NCBI GenBank assembly: GCA_017509755.1 | Contig: JAFWOY010000010.1 | Location: forward strand, 1-64,000 | Reading direction: 5' to 3' | Origin: Bacteroidales bacterium | GTDB taxonomy: Bacteria > Bacteroidota > Bacteroidia > Bacteroidales > UBA932 | Length of the DNA: 64,000 nt | Shown: piece by piece, positions 44,583 to 51,548 of the stretch | Layout of the letters: the number at the start of each line of letters is the position of its first letter | Position numbering within the stretch: the stretch's first letter is position 1 | Notes under the pieces: model-generated | Told to the model about the DNA's origin: nothing | The model's database searches: none | Seen by the model: the letters and a program-made list of their open reading frames with translations, nothing else | Translations under genes and position numbers: made by a program

Positions 44583-44957
44583 TTAGCGCACCAAGAAATA
44601 CCCCAACGCCACCAGAGCAATACCAGCAATCACACTGATTGCCACATACCCGGCAAATCCCCAAACACTGCCTCCCTGCAGCATCACCAGTGCTTCTTTT
44701 GAGAAGGTAGAGAAAGTCGTAAAACCGCCGCAGAGGCCTACTGTCAAGAACAGGGCCCAATTGCTGCTCTCCGTTCCATTTTTGCTGCATACGCCTCAAA
44801 GAAGACCAATTAGAAAGCAACCTACAAGGTTCACCACGAGCGTTGCCCACGGAAATCCTTTACTAATGCCTTTCATCGCCAACGATATCAAGTATCTGGC
44901 CGTTCCACCCAGAAAACTGCCGGTACCTACCGCCAGTATGGTTTTGATAAGTTCCAT
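44583..44957 (-). pseudogene. crcB: Fluoride exporter CrcB with in-frame TGA at codon 54
   Basis: Read through, the frame from ATG 44957 to TAA 44583 gives 124 residues, the normal CrcB/Fluc length. Four membrane segments are visible (ELIKTILAVGTGSFLGG, ATLVVNLVGCFLIGLL, WALFLTVGLCGGFTTFSTFS, AGYVAISVIAGIALVALGYF) with the conserved Asn in VVNLVGC and the GGFTTFSTF fluoride-pore signature. Codon 54 (44798-44796) is TGA, in the loop after the second segment. Because TGA ends many intact genes here, recoding is unlikely. The gene is a recent pseudogene, or the base is an assembly error. It starts three bases after the TonB-receptor stop. Confidence 0.8.
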
Positions 44958-44960
44958 CGT

Positions 44961-47279
44961 CTAATCTCCTATCCTGATAACGCTTCGGTCTTCCTCCTGC
45001 TGCTTCTGCCCGCCCTTGGCCGGTTTGAAAGAATGGAAGTTCCAAGTGATGCCCAGCCAGAACACCCGGCTGCGGTTCTTGCTGTTATTGACCAGCGTAA
45101 ATACCGGATTGTCGGAATAGACATCCCAGCTACGGGTGTTGAACACGTCGGTGAGCAGGGCCGAGAGGGTAAGGCTGTCCTTCAGGAAGTACTGCTTCAC
45201 GCCGATATTACCGTAATGGATGAGGCGGGTCGTAAACTGCGGGAAATACTGTGGCGTGGTCACGAAATACTGCGCCTGGATCTCCGTGCCGTTGAAAGGA
45301 CGGATGGTAAGGCCAGCGTTGCTATTGTTGGTCCAGCCCTGATTCCGAATACCGGTGCCATTGAAGGATCCTCTCGATGCAGAATAAAAAGTATTGCTGG
45401 CCAAATCCACCGTCAACCATCTTACGGGCGAATACCGGATAGTATGGTCAATGCCGGTCTTTACATCGGAGTCTGCATTAAGGTAGGTGGTGATGAGAAT
45501 ATCATTGTCAAGGTACGCCACTTGATTGATGAAGTCCGTGGTGTAGGACACATAAGCGTTCCCATTCACCGTCAGATACTTCCCGGTATAGGAATACCCT
45601 GCATCCAGTTTATTGGCCTTCTCCGGCTGCAACTGCATATTGCCGGTCTCGTATGTCTGCTTGTCAATCAAGTTGATGTACGGGTTCAGTTGAGGATAGG
45701 TCGGCCGGGAGATGCGCCGGGTTAGCGCTGCGCTCAGCGACCAGCGCGGAGCTACGCGCCAGTTCAGCGACACGCTGGGCGCCAGGAACCAGCAGTTGCT
45801 ATAGTCATCCAGCTTCCCCTTCTCGCTGTGCAGCGAGACATAGCTGTATTCCAGTCGGACGCCGGCCTTGTAGGTCAAATTCTCCGAGAACTTGCCGGAA
45901 TACATCGCATACGCAGCCGGAATGTACTCCCGGTGTGTCAAGTCATTGCTGAGCGGGATTGACAGCGCCCATTCCTGCGTGACTTCATCCCATTCATACA
46001 TCTTGTGATCGATGCTGTTCTGCCGGTACGTCATCTTTACACCCGTCTCGAACTTGCCTTTGCCCAGCATCGTCAGGTAATCGGCCTGCAAGGTGGCAAT
46101 GAGAGGATGTCCTCCGGACTGGGATTTCTGGGCCATCTTCCCGGCTTCATAATAGAAAGACGGCCTGTGGCCGGTAATGCTGGAAACAGAAGCATTCAGG
46201 CTCAATTCTTTCTTGCCCGGGTCAAAGAGATGCTTATAGCTCAATCCTCCTTCAAAGTTCTCCCGGTTGAACGTGATATCGGTCTGGCGTGTTCCGTTGA
46301 AGTCCTGAAAGTTGTTCATCCTGGGTAGCGCCACCTTGAAATCGGCCGTCAGAAAGTCTTTAGGCGTAGCTTTGAACTGGATATTGATGCCGGCATTCTG
46401 GCCGCTGGTCCGTTTGGTAGCATGAATCAGCTGGTCCACCCGGGCACCCGTAGTCACTATCTGCCGATGCAGTTCGCTCTCAATCAGATCCTTCTCGTAC
46501 TTGCCATTGTAGTTGAAGCGCACGCCCCATCGGCTCTTGTTATAGTTCAGCGCCAAATTCCCGTTCAGAAAGCCGTTGAAGCCATAGTTGAACGCAGCCA
46601 TTGCGCTGAACATATTTAGCGACTGCTTCTTGGAAATGATGTTGACAATGCCGCCGGTGCCCTCCGAATCATATTTCACATCCGGGCTGGTCACAATCTC
46701 GATGCTTTGCACATTCGCTGCCGGGATGCTCTCCAGGCCGCCCAGCGTAGTGGGAAGCCCGTCCAACAGAATGAGCACATGGCTATTGCCCCTGATAGAA
46801 AGCCCGCCGCTTCCATCCACACTTACGGCAGATGCCCCGCGGATCACCTCCAGAACAGACCCTGTTGCTGCAGCTGCGCTGGAAGCCGTGATAATGCGCG
46901 TCTTTTCCACGCTCACGCTCTTGGGTGTCTCACCAGCCACCACAACCGCCTCGTTCAACAATGTAGCATCCAAGGCAAGAATGATATTGCCCAGATCCAT
47001 CACGCCCTTGTCGGAGCACTCCAGTTCCCGCTTCAGGTCCTTATAGCCTATAGCGTTGATTTTCAGCAGATACTTCCCTGAATACTGCCCGCTAAGAAAG
47101 AATGTGCCATCCTCTCCCGTCATGCCTCCGGCCACCATCTTCTTGCCCGATTCCAGCATCACCGCCGCATAGATGACCGGTGTCCCATCGGCTTCCACAA
47201 CCCGACCCTTTACCCCGTTCTGGGCAAAGGAAACCAACGCGTTGGCCAGAAGAAAAAACTGTATGAGCAATCTGCGCAT
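44961..47279 (-). CDS. TonB-dependent receptor, outer-membrane beta-barrel family
   Basis: 772 residues. Signal peptide (LIQFFLLANALVSFAQ), carboxypeptidase-regulatory-like domain (about 20-105: GVKGRVVEADGTPVIYAAVM), plug domain (about 120-220: SVLEVIRGASAVSVDGSGGL, SIEIVTSPDVKYDSEGTGGI) and an OMP_b-brl_3 barrel to the C-terminus. This is the shorter receptor type without a SusD partner; substrates are often siderophores or peptides rather than glycans. A consensus -7 (minus TAACTTTG, 47305-47312) lies 26 bases upstream of the ATG. Confidence 0.88.
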   Translation of the reverse strand: MRRLLIQFFLLANALVSFAQNGVKGRVVEADGTPVIYAAVMLESGKKMVAGGMTGEDGTFFLSGQYSGKYLLKINAIGYKDLKRELECSDKGVMDLGNIILALDATLLNEAVVVAGETPKSVSVEKTRIITASSAAAATGSVLEVIRGASAVSVDGSGGLSIRGNSHVLILLDGLPTTLGGLESIPAANVQSIEIVTSPDVKYDSEGTGGIVNIISKKQSLNMFSAMAAFNYGFNGFLNGNLALNYNKSRWGVRFNYNGKYEKDLIESELHRQIVTTGARVDQLIHATKRTSGQNAGINIQFKATPKDFLTADFKVALPRMNNFQDFNGTRQTDITFNRENFEGGLSYKHLFDPGKKELSLNASVSSITGHRPSFYYEAGKMAQKSQSGGHPLIATLQADYLTMLGKGKFETGVKMTYRQNSIDHKMYEWDEVTQEWALSIPLSNDLTHREYIPAAYAMYSGKFSENLTYKAGVRLEYSYVSLHSEKGKLDDYSNCWFLAPSVSLNWRVAPRWSLSAALTRRISRPTYPQLNPYINLIDKQTYETGNMQLQPEKANKLDAGYSYTGKYLTVNGNAYVSYTTDFINQVAYLDNDILITTYLNADSDVKTGIDHTIRYSPVRWLTVDLASNTFYSASRGSFNGTGIRNQGWTNNSNAGLTIRPFNGTEIQAQYFVTTPQYFPQFTTRLIHYGNIGVKQYFLKDSLTLSALLTDVFNTRSWDVYSDNPVFTLVNNSKNRSRVFWLGITWNFHSFKPAKGGQKQQEEDRSVIRIGD

Positions 47280-47304
47280 GCGGTCATAATCTGATGGGAA
47301 GAAA

Positions 47305-47312
47305 CAAAGTTA
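47305..47312 (-). promoter_or_regulatory. -7 element of the TonB-receptor gene
   Basis: CAAAGTTA on the plus strand is TAACTTTG on the minus strand, an exact match to TAnnTTTG, 26 bases ahead of the start codon at 47279. Confidence 0.6.
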
Positions 47313-47429
47313 CGCATTTTCTGAGACATGCTTCCCTATCGATCCGAGCTAGTGCATGAGAACTCATCATTCTGATTCTTTTTCTCACCCGTTTTCCGCC
47401 AATCATCTATTTGAGGCATGAGGAAGCAC

Positions 47430-48323
47430 CTACTTCTTTAGATACTCGGAAGGGGTACAACCAGTCCTGGTTTTGAAAAGCCGGCTGAAATGATGGGGAT
47501 ACGCAAAGCCCAGCAGGTCGGCAACTTCGCCGACAGTGAGTCCTTTCATCAGGAACGTTTTCGCTTGGTCAATAACGAAATTATGGATATAGCCGATGGC
47601 GGTACCGCCTGTGGCTTGATGGATCATGTCACCGAAGTAGCGGGGCGAATAGGCTAGTTCGGACGCGCACCAGGCAACGCTAGGAAGTCCCTTCGTATGT
47701 TGCAATCCCTTTGAGAAATAATCAACGAGCAGGCGGTGGAAGCGTTTGAGAATGTCGCTTTCGCCGTTTTCTTTTTGGGAGACCTGTCGCAGATAGATAC
47801 GCTGGCAGTAGTCCAGAATCAGTTGAAGGTAGCTGGTCAAAACCCTTCGGAGCCCCGGTGAATCTGCGTTTTCCTGCATTTCCTTACGCATCATGACAAG
47901 GATTGATGAGATCCGCTCATATTCGACTGGAGTCATCCGTAGCCAATCCGTATCAAAATAGGAGAAAAACGGGTAGTTGTCCATCCGGCCTTCCAGTGGG
48001 GACCCCTTGAGTAATTCCGACGCCCATAACAAGGCCCATCCATTGATGTACAGCGGTGTCCCATTATCTTCTCCGCCGCCTATCTGTCCGGGCGCCACGG
48101 CAATGACCGAACTGTCCCCGACCAAGATCGATTTAGTGCCATAAGACAGATATTTAGGGAATTGCTGCTGAATAAAAAGGCCAAAAACGCCATAATCGTT
48201 CAGGCTGTTGCGGAATGGCGACACCTCGTCATAACTGATCAGCGCCAATTTGGGATGCAGTACGGGGGCACCCACATACGCTGCATACACATTGGGATTA
48301 TCGACTTTGAGTATCTTCTTCAT
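47430..48323 (-). CDS. AraC-family transcriptional regulator
   Basis: 297 residues. The N-terminal ligand/dimer region (about 1-180) has no clear family beyond AraC-like cupin. The C-terminal double helix-turn-helix (about 205-297) reads LPSVAWCASELAYSPRYFGD and the second motif TVGEVADLLGFAYPHHFSRL, followed by FKTRTGCTPSEYLKK. It is divergent from the alpha/beta hydrolase gene with 91 bases between, the usual arrangement for AraC control of a hydrolase/flavodoxin/cyclophilin set in Bacteroidetes. Confidence 0.88.
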   Translation of the reverse strand: MKKILKVDNPNVYAAYVGAPVLHPKLALISYDEVSPFRNSLNDYGVFGLFIQQQFPKYLSYGTKSILVGDSSVIAVAPGQIGGGEDNGTPLYINGWALLWASELLKGSPLEGRMDNYPFFSYFDTDWLRMTPVEYERISSILVMMRKEMQENADSPGLRRVLTSYLQLILDYCQRIYLRQVSQKENGESDILKRFHRLLVDYFSKGLQHTKGLPSVAWCASELAYSPRYFGDMIHQATGGTAIGYIHNFVIDQAKTFLMKGLTVGEVADLLGFAYPHHFSRLFKTRTGCTPSEYLKK

Positions 48324-48330
48324 GATCTTA

Positions 48331-48338
48331 CAAAGATA
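48331..48338 (-). promoter_or_regulatory. -7 element of the AraC-type gene
   Basis: CAAAGATA on the plus strand is TATCTTTG on the minus strand, 8 bases from the ATG at 48323, giving a very short or absent leader. Confidence 0.6.
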
Positions 48339-48402
48339 GCAAAATCTGCGAAATTGGTATAAAGTCAGCGAATATGAGTAAAAGGAATTGGTCTTATCGC
48401 CC

Positions 48403-48410
48403 TACCTTTG
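48403..48410 (+). promoter_or_regulatory. -7 element of the hydrolase operon
   Basis: TACCTTTG ends five bases before the ATG at 48415 and settles that start over an in-frame ATG at 48388 upstream of the promoter. Confidence 0.65.
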
Positions 48411-48414
48411 CATC

Positions 48415-49503
48415 ATGAAACGAATCCTAATCATAGCCCTTGCAGCCCTGATGCTGCTCGGCTGCAAGCAGAACAGCAATCACGAAATGAATATGAGCAC
48501 TCTGACTCTCACACAGGAATGGGACAAAACGTTCCCGAAATCCGAATTGGTAAACCATCGCAAGATTACCTTCCACAATCGTTATGGCATCGAACTGGCC
48601 GCCGATATGTATATTCCGAAAGAGATTCCCGGACAGGCTGGGAATGACGCCACGCCAGGCTCGGTCGGGCGCCTTCCGGCAATCGCGGTAAGCGGTCCTT
48701 TCGGCGCCGTAAAGGAGCAGACCAGCGGCATCTATGCGCAGCACATGGCCGAGCGTGGCTTCCTTACCCTTGCTTTCGACCCTTCCTTCACCGGTGAAAG
48801 CGGTGGCGAGCCGCGCCGCATGGCATCTCCAGACATCAATACGGAGGATTTCTGCGCCGCTGTGGATTTCCTGAGCACCTGCGAATGGGTGGATCCGGAG
48901 CGAATCGGGATCATCGGTATCTGTGGATTCGGCGGTATGGCCATCAATGCGGCAGCCCTGGATCCCCGCATCAAAGCAACGGTAACCTCCACCATGTACG
49001 ACATGTCCCGCGTGGCACGGGAAGGTTATTTCGGCAGCACCGACAGCGAAGAAGCGCGCGACGCGCAGCGCCAGGCCTGGGCCATGCAGCGCACGGAGGA
49101 TTACCGCACCGGCACCTACAAGCGTGCCGGCGGCGTGGTCGATCCGCTTCCGGAAGATGCGCCCTGGTTCGTAAAAGATTACCATGCTTACTACAAGACC
49201 CAGCGCGGTTATCACGCACGGAGCGGCAACTCCAATGACGGATGGAACGTGACCGGAACCATCTCTTTCCTGAACCAGCCGCTGCTGGACATGGCTGGCG
49301 AGATCAAGACACCCGTGCTCTTGATCCATGGCGAAAAGGCCCATAGCCGTTACTTCAGCGAGGGTGCATTCGCCAAACTGAAAGGCGACAACAAGGAACT
49401 GCTGATCATCCCCGGAGCCGTGCATACCGACCTTTACGACGACGTGGCCGGGGTCATCCCCTACGACAGGATGGAAGCCTTCTTCAAAGAGAATCTGAAA
49501 TGA
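48415..49503 (+). CDS. Alpha/beta-hydrolase lipoprotein (dienelactone-hydrolase-like) with in-frame repeat insert
   Basis: 362 residues from MKRILIIALAALMLLGCKQ, with lipobox LLGC. The fold shows the oxyanion strand LPAIAVSGPFGAVKEQ, FDPSFTGESGGEPR, the nucleophile region IGIIGICGFGGMAINAA (Cys in G-x-C-x-G, as in dienelactone hydrolases and YcjY-like proteins), the acid in PVLLIHGEKAHSRY and the histidine in IPGAVHTDLYD. Residues about 70-85 (EIPGQAGNDATPGSVG) are an extra loop encoded by a palindromic repeat. It heads a three-gene set with a cyclophilin-like and a flavodoxin-like gene, controlled by the divergent AraC-type protein. Confidence 0.85.
   Translation: MKRILIIALAALMLLGCKQNSNHEMNMSTLTLTQEWDKTFPKSELVNHRKITFHNRYGIELAADMYIPKEIPGQAGNDATPGSVGRLPAIAVSGPFGAVKEQTSGIYAQHMAERGFLTLAFDPSFTGESGGEPRRMASPDINTEDFCAAVDFLSTCEWVDPERIGIIGICGFGGMAINAAALDPRIKATVTSTMYDMSRVAREGYFGSTDSEEARDAQRQAWAMQRTEDYRTGTYKRAGGVVDPLPEDAPWFVKDYHAYYKTQRGYHARSGNSNDGWNVTGTISFLNQPLLDMAGEIKTPVLLIHGEKAHSRYFSEGAFAKLKGDNKELLIIPGAVHTDLYDDVAGVIPYDRMEAFFKENLK
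48622..48648. repeat. Short palindromic repeat inside the hydrolase gene
   Basis: gagattcccggacaggctgg continues as gaatgacg. The attccc and gggaat arms pair around a nine-base loop. Sequences of the form 'attcccgg...ccgggaatgac' are common dispersed intergenic repeats in bacteria. Here the element is translated as EIPGQAGND and extends a surface loop. Confidence 0.55.
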
Positions 49504-49999
49504 AATATCTTTCTGCTTCTTTAACCTGGCTGCTGGTGATTGTTTTCACCGCTGCCTGCTCCGAGATAGATTCCCTTTCGTACCGGAGCAGCCCCAGAGA
49601 GAACAGAAGGAACAAAAAGAGCAGCCGGGAAATACCCCCGGCCAGGAGGCGCAAACGATGACTATCCAAATTACCGTTGGCAATAAGGTTTTCAAAGCCG
49701 GCATAGAAGCCAGCGAGACCGGAAAGGCTTTCATCGCCAAACTGCCGCTCACTTTGGACATGTCCGAACTGAACGGCAACGAGAAATACTGCTACGGAGT
49801 GGAACTGCCCCATGCGGATAAACGCTATGATTCTCTTTCCGCAGGAGACCTCATGCTCTTTTCCGGCAACTGTATTGTGCTGTTCTATGGCAGTGCCGGC
49901 GGCTACAGCTACACCCGCATCGGCAAGTTGTCCAGCACTGAGGGTTTGAAGGAAGCCTTGGGGAACGGTAGAATTCATGTAACATTTGCAAAACTTTAA
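49501..49999 (+). pseudogene. Cyclophilin-like lipoprotein, split by one frameshift
   Basis: The start at 49501 overlaps the hydrolase stop (AAATGA) and gives a lipoprotein signal, MKYLSASLTWLLVIVFTAAC, in frame 1. The remainder is in frame 2: a Gln/Glu-rich linker (QPQREQKEQKEQPGNT) and a cyclophilin-like domain (about 110 residues: TIQITVGNKVFKA, LPLTLDMSELNGNEKYCYG, LFSGNCIVLFYGSAGGYSYT, RIGKLSS) ending at 49999. A single-base indel around 49558-49580, probably in ccctttcg, would join them. If the indel is real, the domain could only be made without export from the ATG at 49658. Confidence 0.72.
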
Positions 50000-50006
50000 G
50001 TGCGCT

Positions 50007-50543
50007 ATGAAAAAAGTATTGATTATCGCGGGCAGTCCCCGCAAGGACGGCAATTCCGACCTGCTGGCAGCGCAATTCGCTGCCGGGGCCCAAAAAGCGG
50101 GGCATGCCGTTGAAACGATCTATATCCGTGAAAAGAAACTCGGCTATTGCCAAGGATGCCTGGTGTGCCTCAAGAAAGGCGCTTGTTTCCAGAAGGATGA
50201 CGGGAACGTCCTCCTTTCCAAAATGAAGGAAGCCGATGTGGTATGCTTCAGCAGCCCCGTCTATTACTATAGCGTCACCGGCCAGATGAAAACCTTTATC
50301 GACCGGATGAATCCTCTCTACGGAAAAATGAAGGACAAGGACTTCTACTATATGCTCACGGCCGCTGAGGAAGACCCTGCCCTGCTGGACCGGGCCTTCG
50401 AAGTATTTGAGGGCTTTGCCGACTGCTTCGACAACATCCGCCGCTGCGGCCGCATCTATGGTGGCGGCGCCGACAAGAAAGGCGACATCTTGAAATTGCC
50501 CGCCTACCAAGAAGCTTTTGAGAGGGGCGCCGCCATTCGGTAG
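50007..50543 (+). CDS. Flavodoxin-like NAD(P)H-dependent FMN oxidoreductase
   Basis: 178 residues from MKKVLIIAGSPRKDGNSDLL, whose SPRKDGNS is the FMN-phosphate loop of the iron-sulfur flavoprotein/NADPH:FMN reductase family. CQGCLVCLKKGAC and SSPVYYYSVTGQMKTFIDRM complete the pattern. Function would be a cytoplasmic flavin or quinone reductase. The last codons lie inside a tandem repeat, and the stop TAG (50541-50543) is part of the first repeat unit, so the C-terminus (AAIR) is repeat-derived. Confidence 0.88.
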   Translation: MKKVLIIAGSPRKDGNSDLLAAQFAAGAQKAGHAVETIYIREKKLGYCQGCLVCLKKGACFQKDDGNVLLSKMKEADVVCFSSPVYYYSVTGQMKTFIDRMNPLYGKMKDKDFYYMLTAAEEDPALLDRAFEVFEGFADCFDNIRRCGRIYGGGADKKGDILKLPAYQEAFERGAAIR

Positions 50544-50632
50544 CTGCCATTCGGTAGCTCCATTCGGTAGCTCCATTCGGTAGCTCCATTCGGTAGCTGC
50601 CATTGTAGCGGCCATTCGGTAGCTCCTCTTCG
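50531..50632. repeat. 13-14 bp tandem repeat (about seven units)
   Basis: Seven units of (g)ccattcggtagct follow one another; the sixth is degenerate (gccattgtagcg). The first unit contains the stop codon of the FMN reductase. Confidence 0.85.
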
Positions 50633-50677
50633 GGAAGCATCGGCTCTCTTGACCGGCAGCCCACTATTCATATTTGC

Positions 50678-51245
50678 GAGCCCGGTCATCCGGCGCTCAA
50701 CCACTATCAAACGCCATTCCCACGGGCTCGCGTTTCTCTCTGGGTCTCGCGAGCCGGTGAATTACGTCTCTGAACACCTTCAGTCGCTACTCCCGCCGGC
50801 TCGGGCCGATCGCAGATACTCGCGAGCCGGTGAATTCCGTCTCTGACTGCCTTCGGTCGCTACCCCCACCGGCTCGGGCCGGTCGCAGATACTCGAGAGC
50901 CGGTGAATTACGTCTCTGAACACCTTCAGTCGCTACCCCCGCCGGCTCGGGCCGGTCGCAGATACTCGCGAGCCGGTGAATTACGTCTCTGACTACCTTC
51001 AGTCGCTACCCCCGCCGGCTCGGACCAGTCGCAGATACTCGCGAGCCGGTGAATTACGTCTCTGACCACCTTCAGTCGTCACCTCCGCCGGCTCGGGCCA
51101 GTCGCAGAAACTCGTGAGCCGGTGAACACCGCTTCTGACCACCTTCAGTCGCTACCCCCGCCGGCTCGGACCAGTCGCAGATACTCGCGAGCCGGGAGAC
51201 CGTGATCGAGAACGTACTCAATCATCGTTTCAGCCGGCTCGAGCC
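50678..51245. repeat. 73-bp tandem array, eight unit starts
   Basis: gag(c)ccgg starts at 50678, 50751, 50824, 50897, 50970, 51043, 51116 and 51189, always exactly 73 bases apart. Units 2-7 are about 90% alike; the first is divergent and the last is cut at 57 bases. Each has gagccggtga at its start and cgccggctcg about 38 bases later, so each RNA copy could fold into a hairpin. Conserved interior strings are gtctctga and ccttcagtcgctacccc. No open frame and no spacer-repeat alternation is present. Confidence 0.9.
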
Positions 51246-51254
51246 ATCAAATAG

Positions 51255-51370
51255 TGCCGCGACAGGATCCAGGAGATCCATGGAATCCCGACGTGGCAGG
51301 GAAACGGTCTGACTCGCCAAAAACCAGTTCGCGACAGGACCCAAGAACCCGTTGGAATCCTGTCGCGGCA
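51255..51370. repeat. Double-palindrome element, copy 2, opposite orientation
   Basis: tgccgcgacaggat (51255-51268) to acgtggca (51291-51298) forms the first hairpin, and cgcgacagga (51330-51339) with tcctgtcgcg (about 51358-51367) the second. Its reverse complement aligns with 44011-44125 over the full length with the same spacing. From 51371 to 51548 I see no gene or further repeat. Confidence 0.75.
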
Positions 51371-51548
51371 AATGATACGGCGGACAGGATGCTGCCAATA
51401 CTTTATAGCTTGGCGAACATCGAAAGCCAGAAGCGAAACAGACAGACTCATGTTCCAAGGCCTCTTTGTGCCTGGAGCACGAATTAATCGCGCGCGAAAA
51501 AGGAGCGTATTCGACCGTCAGGCTCGAAGGTCCCGGAATACACCTAAC

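Noticed and set aside
44796..44798. TGA recoded as an amino acid in crcB
   Set aside because: TGA ends several intact genes here, such as the glycyl radical enzyme at 4701-4703, and no selenocysteine context is expected in a fluoride channel.
50678..51245. CRISPR array
   Set aside because: Whole 73-bp units are repeated with no unique spacers, and no cas gene is present.
50678..51245. tRNA gene array (unit length 73)
   Set aside because: No T-loop, anticodon arm or acceptor pattern is found on either strand. Only the single gagccgg/ccggctc hairpin is conserved.
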